Positions 1-5,817 of a stretch of DNA of 8,712 bases are shown here, piece by piece (the first letter of the stretch is position 1; each line of letters opens with the position of its first letter). Made by a program: the position numbers and the translations under genes. A model generated the notes under the pieces. That model did no database searches. It saw only the letters and a program-made list of their open reading frames with translations, and was not told where the DNA came from. Origin of the DNA: CAYLUN01 sp964386865 (GTDB taxonomy: Bacteria > Verrucomicrobiota > Kiritimatiellia > RFP12 > UBA1067). Location: NCBI GenBank assembly GCA_964386865.1, contig CAYLUN010000159.1, positions 1 through 8,712 of the forward strand, read 5' to 3'.

Positions 1-1238
1 CCGGCAACTTCAGCGCCTTCTGGGAAGGCCTCACGATGCTCGTGCTGATGCTCGTCTCCGCCCTGTTGGCAACGAATCCCGCCGTGGCGGGCCTGATGCC
101 TGCCGGCTTGGAGTTCGCCGCGCCGATCTTCGCCTTCGGGCTCGTGGCTTTCGGCTTCTTGGGCATGGGCCCGGTGACCATCGCCGTGGACAGCTTCGGG
201 CCGGTTTCCGACAACGCGCAGTCTGTGTATGAGCTGAGCCGCATCGAGTCGATCCCTGGCATCGTGAAAGAGATCGAGAACGATTTCGGCTTCACGCCCG
301 ACTTCGAGAACGCCAAGCTCAACCTCGAGCGCAATGACGGCGCGGGCAACACCTTCAAGGCCACGGCCAAGCCGGTGCTGATCGGCACGGCCGTCGTCGG
401 CGCCACCACGATGATCTTCGGCATCATCCTGATGCTCGCCAAGGGCAAGGCCGCCGAGCTCGCCCAGGCCGCCGGCGTCGCGGTCGGCGCGCACCTGACG
501 CCCGACCAGCTCAAGGCGGGCGTTGACTTCGTCATCTCCGGCCTGAGCCTGGTGCGCCCCGAGATCGTGCTGGGCCTGCTGATGGGCGGCGCGGTCATCT
601 ACTGGTTCACCGGCGCAGCCACGCAGGCGGTCGTAACCGGCTCCTACCGCGCGGTCGTCTACATCAAGGAGAACATGAACCTGAGCGCTGAGACGGCCTC
701 GATCAAGGACAGCAAAGAAGTCGTGAAGATCTGCACGATCTACGCGCAGAAGGGCATGTTCAACATCTTCGTGGCCGTCTTCTGCTTCGCCCTATCGCTG
801 GCCTTTTTCAATCCGTTCTTCTTCATCGGATACCTGATCTCCATCGCGTTCTTCGGCCTCTACCAGGCCATCTTCATGGCCAACGCCGGCGGCGCGTGGG
901 ACAACGCCAAGAAAATCGTCGAGGTCGATCTGCGCGCCAAGGGCACCGAGCTGCACGCGGCGACCGTCGTGGGCGACACGGTGGGCGACCCCTTCAAAGA
1001 CACCTCGTCGGTGGCGATGAACCCGATCATCAAGTTTACGACCCTGTTCGGCTTGCTCGCGACAGAGATCGCCGTCGCCATGAAGGACGCCACGACCAAG
1101 TACGCCATCGGCGGCGTGATCTTCACCGTCGCGCTGATCTTCGTCCACCGCTCGTTCTACGGAATGCGGGTTCCCGTGAAGAAGACCGGCTCCGAAGGAC
1201 AGCTCGTCCTGCCGCACAACGAGCCCCGAATCCACTAA
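1..1238 (+). CDS. hppA: Membrane-bound ion-pumping pyrophosphatase, divergent type, 5' partial
   Basis: This is the C-terminal half (about 411 residues) of a membrane pyrophosphatase, which couples PPi hydrolysis to H+ or Na+ export. The reading frame is open from base 3 and the start lies outside the window. Visible signatures are a VDSFGPVSDN motif near 186-215 (canonical form TDAYGPIADN), GNTFKATAKP near 345-374, NAGGAWDNAKK near 882-914, and GDTVGDPFKDTS near 972-1007, all Asp/Lys-rich PPi and Mg binding motifs, with hydrophobic segments between them. Lysine at 357-359 occupies the position whose Lys makes canonical enzymes K+-independent. The tail (SSVAMNPIIKF instead of SGPSLNILIKL) departs from the canonical family. 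These traits fit the divergent, Na+-regulated H+-pumping subfamily known from Chlorobium limicola, which also keeps that lysine; this assignment is inferred. The gene ends in a terminator, and a second pyrophosphatase gene follows under its own promoter. Confidence 0.95.
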   Translation, partial: GNFSAFWEGLTMLVLMLVSALLATNPAVAGLMPAGLEFAAPIFAFGLVAFGFLGMGPVTIAVDSFGPVSDNAQSVYELSRIESIPGIVKEIENDFGFTPDFENAKLNLERNDGAGNTFKATAKPVLIGTAVVGATTMIFGIILMLAKGKAAELAQAAGVAVGAHLTPDQLKAGVDFVISGLSLVRPEIVLGLLMGGAVIYWFTGAATQAVVTGSYRAVVYIKENMNLSAETASIKDSKEVVKICTIYAQKGMFNIFVAVFCFALSLAFFNPFFFIGYLISIAFFGLYQAIFMANAGGAWDNAKKIVEVDLRAKGTELHAATVVGDTVGDPFKDTSSVAMNPIIKFTTLFGLLATEIAVAMKDATTKYAIGGVIFTVALIFVHRSFYGMRVPVKKTGSEGQLVLPHNEPRIH

Positions 1239-1245
1239 GCAGAGC

Positions 1246-1260
1246 CGCTTCTTTGAAGCG
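1246..1260 (+). repeat. Small perfect hairpin just after the first pyrophosphatase stop
   Basis: CGCTTC (1246-1251) pairs with GAAGCG (1255-1260) across a TTT loop, seven bases after the stop codon. It has no T-tract of its own and sits four bases before the larger terminator stem. It may act as a 3' end stabiliser or transcript-processing barrier in series with the terminator. The structure is seen directly; the role is inferred. Confidence 0.5.
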
Positions 1261-1264
1261 AGTG

Positions 1265-1302
1265 AACGGCCGCGCGGGGAACCGCGCGGCCGTTCTGTTT
1301 TT
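1265..1302 (+). terminator. Intrinsic terminator of the first pyrophosphatase gene
   Basis: A perfect 13-bp stem joins AACGGCCGCGCGG (1265-1277) and its complement (1282-1294) through a GGAA loop of the stable GNRA class. It is followed by CTGTTTTT ending at 1302. The very GC-rich stem plus T-tract is a textbook Rho-independent terminator, 26 bases past the stop codon. It separates the two tandem pyrophosphatase genes into different transcripts. Confidence 0.92.
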
Positions 1303-1327
1303 GCCGCGGCCAGCGCCCGGCGGGCAT

Positions 1328-1344
1328 CCAACACGGCGTGTTGG
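1328..1344. promoter_or_regulatory. 17-bp palindrome upstream of the second pyrophosphatase promoter (candidate operator)
   Basis: CCAACACG (1328-1335) and CGTGTTGG (1337-1344) are perfect inverted copies around one central G. The palindrome ends five bases before the -35 hexamer of the downstream promoter, a typical place for a dimeric regulator. It lies 25 bases past the terminator T-tract, so it is not part of that stem. The single-base centre makes an RNA hairpin unlikely and a DNA-binding site more likely. The regulator is unknown. Confidence 0.5.
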
Positions 1345-1349
1345 CGCGA

Positions 1350-1378
1350 TTGACATGAAGAAGTTGATCTGGGATAAT
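1350..1378 (+). promoter_or_regulatory. Strong sigma70-type promoter of the second pyrophosphatase gene
   Basis: The -35 box TTGACA (1350-1355) is a perfect consensus match. A 17-bp spacer leads to the -10 box GATAAT (1373-1378, five of six consensus bases). TG at 1370-1371 gives an extended -10. Transcription should start near 1384-1386, leaving a leader of about 80 bases before the chosen start codon. I see no riboswitch-like fold or second terminator in that leader. A near-ideal promoter suggests high basal expression, perhaps held in check by a factor binding the palindrome just upstream. Confidence 0.82.
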
Positions 1379-1452
1379 ACGCATGAGCCTGCGAGGTATA
1401 CGTGCTGGCCGTAGAGCGAACCTTCTGACGGGCGCGCGGCGATGCCAAACAT

Positions 1453-1458
1453 GGAGGG
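1453..1458 (+). promoter_or_regulatory. Ribosome binding site that fixes the start of the second pyrophosphatase
   Basis: GGAGGG lies seven bases before the ATG at 1466. In-frame ATGs at 1442 and 1451 are upstream of or overlap this site and have no comparable purine-rich sequence, so 1466 is preferred. That start also makes the signal peptide begin with MRKR, as expected. Confidence 0.8.
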
Positions 1459-1465
1459 TTCTGTC

Positions 1466-3856
1466 ATGCGCAAAAGATGTTTAGGAGCGGTTCTGCCTAG
1501 CCTGTTCGCGGCCTGCGCTGCCCATGCTCAGAGCGCGGCTCCCGAGCACGCTGCCGTCTGCGGCACGCCTGTCGTCTGGTGGATTGCCCCCGTCGGCTCG
1601 ATGTTGGCGCTCGTTATGGCGTATGTGTTTTACACGATGATGATGAAAGCCAGCCCCGGCAACGCGCGCATGGTCGAGATTGCCGGCTATGTGCGCGAAG
1701 GGGCGATGGCTTATCTTCGGCAGCAGTATACACGCGTGGGTCTCGTCTTCGCTCTCTTGGTCGTGATCTTCACTGGCCTGGCGCTAATGGGCGTGCAGAA
1801 CCCGTTTGTGCCCGTGGCTTTTCTGACGGGCGGCTTCTTCTCGGGCCTCTGCGGCTACTTGGGCATGAAAACGGCGACGCAGGCCTCTTCGCGCACGGCG
1901 CAGGGTGCCAGCGAAAGCCTCAACCGCGGCCTTCAGGTCGCCTTCCGGTCGGGCGCGGTGATGGGCCTGGTTGTGGTGGGCTTTGGCCTGCTCGACATTT
2001 CGGTGTGGTACCTCATCCTCGACCGTCTGGTCTACACCGCCGGCCACATGCAGGCGGGCTTTGGCCAGATCATGGGCGACGTCTGGCTCGTCCATCCCGG
2101 CATGGATGCCTCGACCAAGCTGGTTGAGATCACGACGACCATGCTGACCTTCGGAATGGGCGCGTCCACGCAGGCGCTCTTCGCCCGCGTCGGCGGCGGC
2201 ATTTATACGAAGGCGGCGGACGTCGGCGCCGACCTGGTCGGCAAAGTCGAGTCCGGCATCCCCGAGGACGACCCCCGCAACCCCGCGACCATCGCCGACA
2301 ACGTGGGCGACAACGTCGGGGACGTGGCCGGTATGGGCGCGGACCTTTACGAGTCGTACTGCGGCGCAATCCTCTCGACGGCGGCTCTCGGCGCGTGCCT
2401 GCCCCTCGCGGCCGGCACCTTCTGCGGCGTCAACGCCGTGATCGCGCCGATGATTCTGTCCGGCGTCGGCATCGCCCTCTCCGTGGCCGGCATCTTCGCG
2501 GTGCGCTGCAGCGACGACGAGGCCAGCATGATAACCCTGCTGAAGGCGCTGCGCCTCGGCACGTGGGGCAGCTCCGCGCTGATCGTGGTGGCCGCCGGCG
2601 TGCTGGCCGCGGCGGGCCTTATCACGTGGGGCATCTGCGGCGCTGTGGTTGCGGGCCTGCTGGCGGGCGTGGTCATCGGGTACTCCACCGAGTACTACAC
2701 GTCGGATGAGTACGAGCCGGTCAAGAGCATCGCCAGGCAGGCCACCATGGGCGCGGGAACGGTCATCATCGAAGGGCTGGCCGTCGGCATGATGTCCTCG
2801 CTCGTCCCGGTGCTCGTGACTGTCGCCGCAGTCCTCGCCGCGTTCGGCCTGTCGGGTGGGTTCCACGACACGCTGGCAGGCCTCTACGGCATCGCGTTCG
2901 CGGCGGTCGGCATGCTCGCCACGCTCGGCATCACGCTGGCGACCGACGCCTACGGCCCGATCGCCGACAACGCCGGGGGCAATGCCGAGATGGCGCAGCT
3001 GCCTCCGCAGGTCCGCGAGCGCACGGACAGCCTGGACATGCTCGGCAACACCACGGCCGCCACGGGCAAGGGCTTCGCTATCGCGTCGGCCGCGCTGACC
3101 GCCCTGGCGCTGCTCGCCGCCGAGGTTCAGGAGGTCGACGTCTGGACGCGCAAGCTTGCCGCCAAAGGGCTTCTCGCGTTCGACCTCGACGCCTACCGTG
3201 CGGCGGCCGACAAGCTGCGCTTCTTCGTGGACTACCTCAACCTTAGCATCATGAACCCGCTCATGCTCTGCGGCATGTTCATCGGCGCGATGATGGCCTT
3301 CGTCTTCTGCGCCATGGCCATGCGGGCCGTGGGCCGCGCGGCGGGCGCCATGGTCGAGGAAGTCCGGCGCCAGTTCAAGGCGAAGCCCGGCATCATGGCG
3401 GGCACGGACAGGCCCGACTACGCGCGGTGCGTGGAGATCTCGACCCGGGGCGCGCAGCGCGAGATGCTGCTGCCTGCGCTGCTGGCGATCATCGCGCCCG
3501 TGGCAACCGGGCTCGTGCTCGGCATCGCTGGCGTCATGGGCCTGCTCGCGGGCGGCCTGACCGCCGGCTTCGCGCTGGCCTGCATGCTGAACAACGCGGG
3601 CGGCGCATGGGACAACGCGAAGAAGCACATCGAGAAAGGCAACTACGGCGGCAAGAAGCTGCCCGACGGCAGCAAGAACCCGGTGCACGGCGCAGCCGTC
3701 ACGGGCGACACCGTGGGCGACCCCTGCAAAGACACCTGCGGCCCGTCGATGAACATCCTGATCAAGCTGATGAGCATGGTGGCGATCGTCTTCACGCCCG
3801 TCATACTCCGGTTCTCGCCCGCGATCCAGCAGGCGCTCGGCCTCGTCGGGAAATAG
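1466..3856 (+). CDS. hppA: K+-dependent membrane-bound ion-pumping pyrophosphatase with signal peptide
   Basis: The 796-residue product hydrolyses cytoplasmic PPi to pump Na+ and/or H+ out of the cell. Canonical motifs run in order: DVGADLVGKVE (252-262), the PEDDPRNP...NVGDNVGD block (266-286), GADLYESY (291-298), TDAYGPIADN (493-502), GNTTAATGKG (527-536), NAGGAWDNAKK (710-720) and GDTVGDPCKDT (747-757). Ala531 and Gly534 are the pair typical of K+-dependent enzymes; K+-independent ones carry Lys and Thr. Glu296 matches the membrane Glu needed for ion pumping in Na+-type and many bacterial enzymes, so Na+ transport is plausible but not proven. Residues 1-21 form a signal peptide (MRKR, hydrophobic core, AHA before Gln22), so the N-terminus is probably processed in the periplasm. 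Cys754 and Cys758 replace the usual Phe/Leu and Ser/Val of the last catalytic motif. The gene has its own promoter and converges on the - strand operon. Confidence 0.96.
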   Translation: MRKRCLGAVLPSLFAACAAHAQSAAPEHAAVCGTPVVWWIAPVGSMLALVMAYVFYTMMMKASPGNARMVEIAGYVREGAMAYLRQQYTRVGLVFALLVVIFTGLALMGVQNPFVPVAFLTGGFFSGLCGYLGMKTATQASSRTAQGASESLNRGLQVAFRSGAVMGLVVVGFGLLDISVWYLILDRLVYTAGHMQAGFGQIMGDVWLVHPGMDASTKLVEITTTMLTFGMGASTQALFARVGGGIYTKAADVGADLVGKVESGIPEDDPRNPATIADNVGDNVGDVAGMGADLYESYCGAILSTAALGACLPLAAGTFCGVNAVIAPMILSGVGIALSVAGIFAVRCSDDEASMITLLKALRLGTWGSSALIVVAAGVLAAAGLITWGICGAVVAGLLAGVVIGYSTEYYTSDEYEPVKSIARQATMGAGTVIIEGLAVGMMSSLVPVLVTVAAVLAAFGLSGGFHDTLAGLYGIAFAAVGMLATLGITLATDAYGPIADNAGGNAEMAQLPPQVRERTDSLDMLGNTTAATGKGFAIASAALTALALLAAEVQEVDVWTRKLAAKGLLAFDLDAYRAAADKLRFFVDYLNLSIMNPLMLCGMFIGAMMAFVFCAMAMRAVGRAAGAMVEEVRRQFKAKPGIMAGTDRPDYARCVEISTRGAQREMLLPALLAIIAPVATGLVLGIAGVMGLLAGGLTAGFALACMLNNAGGAWDNAKKHIEKGNYGGKKLPDGSKNPVHGAAVTGDTVGDPCKDTCGPSMNILIKLMSMVAIVFTPVILRFSPAIQQALGLVGK

Positions 3857-3882
3857 GGCGCGCCGCGCAGCCCGGCTCCCGC

Positions 3883-4725
3883 CTACGCGAAGAGAGCGCG
3901 CACGAAGTCGCCGTTGCGCTTGCCGTCCGCCACGCCGTCCTTCGAGGGGCTGGAGGTCTCGAGGATGATCCAGCCCGCGTAGCCGGTCTCCTTGATCGCG
4001 GCCGTGACCGACTCGAAGTAGGCCTTGTCCTCGTCGAGGTACTTCGGCCCGTTCTTGTAGTGGATCTGCGAGATGCGGCCTTTGAGCTGGCGGATCTCGG
4101 CGGGCGAGTCGTAGCCCATCGACCGGCCGGTGTTGAACACGTCGTAGTAGAGGCTGACGGCCTCGTGGTTGATCGCGTCCAGCAGGCGCAGGTTCTGCTC
4201 GGCGCTCAGCATGTTCTCGAGCGCGAGGGTCACGCCCGCGTCCTTGGCGCGCGGGGCAGCCTCTTTAATGCGCTTCACGGCGGACGCGAAATCCTCCTCC
4301 TTGACCTTCTTGCCGGACTGGAGGTCGCCTTTGCTGAAGAAGGCCACGAGGATGTTCGACACGCCGAGGTCTTTCGCGGCGTCGATGCACTGCGTGAGCC
4401 ACGCGGGGCCGCGCGGATCAGTCGCGAGCGGGCAGTCGTTGAGCAAGCCCATCATGAAGGAGCAGACCGGCAGCCCCGTGGCCTGCATCTGCGCCTTGTA
4501 TCGGGCCCGCGTCTCGGCCTTGTAGATCTCCAGCTCGTCGGCCGCGTTGCCGGCTCTCACCTGGACGCCGTCGAGCCCGGCCTCTTTGGCCTTCTCGAGG
4601 CTGAGCGAGCAGGACCCGACTTTGATCTTCGGCTGCTGGCCGGCGCGGGCGAAACGCGGTGCGAGCGCGGCCGCGGCGAGTGCTGTTGTGGAACGGGCGA
4701 TGAAGACGCGGCGGGTGACGGTCAT
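3883..4725 (-). CDS. Tat-exported sugar isomerase/epimerase-like TIM-barrel protein
   Basis: The 280-residue protein belongs to the xylose-isomerase-like / AP-endonuclease-2 TIM-barrel superfamily, whose members isomerise or epimerise sugars through a bound divalent metal. Candidate metal and catalytic residues are Glu170 (in LALENM), Asp195 and Asn198 (YYDVFN), His222 (QIHYKN) and Glu256 (IILETS). The N-terminus is a twin-arginine signal (TRRVFI at 4-9, an Ala-rich stretch, then ARA before Gly29), so it folds in the cytoplasm and works outside it, where a phosphorylated substrate is unlikely. The ATG at 4725 is chosen over one four codons upstream because GGAG lies six bases before it and it overlaps the preceding stop codon as ATGA, implying translational coupling. 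It is the last gene of the - strand operon. Planctomycete-like genomes carry many such exported proteins; related folds act on 3-keto-glycosides, but the substrate here cannot be read. Confidence 0.85.
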   Translation of the reverse strand: MTVTRRVFIARSTTALAAAALAPRFARAGQQPKIKVGSCSLSLEKAKEAGLDGVQVRAGNAADELEIYKAETRARYKAQMQATGLPVCSFMMGLLNDCPLATDPRGPAWLTQCIDAAKDLGVSNILVAFFSKGDLQSGKKVKEEDFASAVKRIKEAAPRAKDAGVTLALENMLSAEQNLRLLDAINHEAVSLYYDVFNTGRSMGYDSPAEIRQLKGRISQIHYKNGPKYLDEDKAYFESVTAAIKETGYAGWIILETSSPSKDGVADGKRNGDFVRALFA

Positions 4726-5804
4726 GGTGTGCTCCATGTTTGTGGGCTGCCCGTGGCGGACGCTCGGTCCTCTACGAGCAGAAGGTTGATCTGCGGTTTG
4801 TTGCCTGACTGGGTGACTCCGGTGATCGCAACGCGAACGCGTTCGCCTACTCGAAAACGGCGTTGAAAATCGGGAATTAAAGTCGAGGAAGGGATGACGC
4901 CCGCCTCACCAATTTCGCGGGGCAGGCTGACTAGGACGCCCTTCGATTTCGACAGGGCCAAGACGACGCCGACAGCTTGTCGGTTTCGCCCTTGGAACCG
5001 GAGGCGCGACCGATATGCGGCGGGCTCGACAATGAGCGGCTCAGCTGGCGGTTCCCTTTCCCATCCGCCAAGCGGGTCGTCTTGGGGTACAGATGCCGCT
5101 GGGGCTGGCATGCGTGCGATCGGGTCGGCCGCTGGGATCGCCTCGGCAGAGCGCGCGGCGCGCGCTCCCGCAAGAAACGTGGCTCCGCTCCCGGCAATCA
5201 GCTCAGACGCGGACGAACACAAGCGCTTGAACGGCAGGGCGAAGGCGCGAGGGCTCGCGAGCCAGAGCGCGGCGTGCGCGGTGATGATGAGTCCGAGCGC
5301 GATTTGAAAGCTGGCTTTCCTCAGCTTGTGGCGGAAGGCTAGCTGCGCCAGCAGTGCGCCCGGCCACCCTCCGAGCAGTTCCAACAGGTGCAGGCTCGCC
5401 TCGGGCGTTCGGCGGCCGCCCGCGATAGCCGCACGCTTGTCTTGGAGGTATGCGCAGAAGGTTAGCACGCTCATGGCGAGGTAAGCCGCCGCGGCAGGAT
5501 GGAAGGGAATCTGACCACTGCACGCGAATGCGGCATAAACGAGCGACAAAGCGAAAAGCCCTGCGCATGCCGTGGCCGAGCTCGACCATGCGAAGCCGCT
5601 GATCGCCACGCGTGCCGCCCTAGGCTTGTCCGTTTCAGAGCCGACTATGGTGTAGGCCACTCGATCCCCGACGCGCGGCCTGCGGAGGTGGGGGAGGAGC
5701 TCTTTGACGTGTAGAAAAAGGTCAGCCCCAAGTTTGTCCGGACGGACAAAACCGTATCCTTTGTCGTCGAACCAGGCTACGACCTGCCCCTTGTCTGAAT
5801 CCAT
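4722..5804 (-). CDS. Cold-shock domain / DUF1294 membrane protein with C-terminal OB-like domain
   Basis: The 360-residue protein has three parts. Residues 1-70 are a cold-shock nucleic-acid-binding domain with RNP1-like KGYGFV (15-20) and RNP2-like DLFLHV (28-33). Residues about 74-185 are a DUF1294 membrane module: hydrophobic segments near 76-96, 104-119 and 165-183, with the family signature YLQDK (119-123), RRTPE (131-135), GGWPGA (145-150) and RHK (158-160). After a Pro/Ala-rich linker (about 215-262), residues 276-346 look like a second OB fold of S1 type (VGVVLAL, VGERVRVAITGV, INLLL). Cold-shock/DUF1294 fusions are a known family of unknown function; the C-terminal third exceeds their usual size. 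The start at 5804 has TGAGGA seven bases upstream, and its stop overlaps the next start. Some stretches are less GC-rich than the flanks (32 of 60 bases in 4861-4920, against 49 of 60 in 7141-7200). It may be a membrane-tethered RNA-binding protein, by inference. Confidence 0.85.
   Translation of the reverse strand: MDSDKGQVVAWFDDKGYGFVRPDKLGADLFLHVKELLPHLRRPRVGDRVAYTIVGSETDKPRAARVAISGFAWSSSATACAGLFALSLVYAAFACSGQIPFHPAAAAYLAMSVLTFCAYLQDKRAAIAGGRRTPEASLHLLELLGGWPGALLAQLAFRHKLRKASFQIALGLIITAHAALWLASPRAFALPFKRLCSSASELIAGSGATFLAGARAARSAEAIPAADPIARMPAPAASVPQDDPLGGWEREPPAEPLIVEPAAYRSRLRFQGRNRQAVGVVLALSKSKGVLVSLPREIGEAGVIPSSTLIPDFQRRFRVGERVRVAITGVTQSGNKPQINLLLVEDRASATGSPQTWSTP
4732..4735 (-). promoter_or_regulatory. 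Ribosome binding site of the TIM-barrel gene, inside the upstream coding end
   Basis: On the - strand GGAG lies six bases before the ATG at 4725, inside the last codons of the cold-shock-domain gene. Together with the 4-nt ATGA overlap it decides between two in-frame ATGs and indicates coupled translation. Confidence 0.7.
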
Positions 5805-5811
5805 GACGTTG

Positions 5812-5817
5812 TCCTCA
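5812..5817 (-). promoter_or_regulatory. Ribosome binding site of the cold-shock/DUF1294 gene, overlapping the upstream stop
   Basis: TGAGGA on the - strand (5817 to 5812) is seven bases before the ATG at 5804. Its first three bases are the TGA stop of the oxidoreductase gene, so terminating ribosomes are placed on the next gene's binding site. Confidence 0.75.

Noticed and set aside
1442..1465. Earlier in-frame starts (1442, 1451) for the second pyrophosphatase
   Set aside because: They precede or overlap the GGAGGG site, have no ribosome binding site of their own, and would bury the MRKR signal-peptide start.
1383..1484. A 33-codon upstream ORF (ATG at 1383) overlapping the start of the second pyrophosphatase
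   Set aside because: Its ATG lies at or before the predicted transcription start near 1385 and has no ribosome binding site.
1784..3688. Long antisense open frame under the second pyrophosphatase
   Set aside because: It is rich in Arg, His, Ala and Gly with no domain pattern, and mirrors a well-conserved gene; an artefact of high GC.
3857..3882. Bidirectional terminator between the converging units
   Set aside because: The 26-bp gap is GC-rich but shows only about a 4-bp stem and no T-tract on either strand.
4726..4737. Start of the TIM-barrel gene at the upstream ATG (4737)
   Set aside because: It has no Shine-Dalgarno; the ATG four codons downstream has GGAG and the ATGA overlap.
4833..4846. 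Perfect 14-bp palindrome GCGAACGCGTTCGC
   Set aside because: It lies inside the OB-domain coding sequence (Glu-Arg-Val-Arg codons) with no promoter nearby; chance in GC-rich DNA is the simpler explanation.
3427..4866. Long + strand open frame spanning the convergent junction
   Set aside because: It runs out of frame through the pyrophosphatase end and antisense to the TIM-barrel gene, with a low-complexity Arg/Ala/Gly-rich product.
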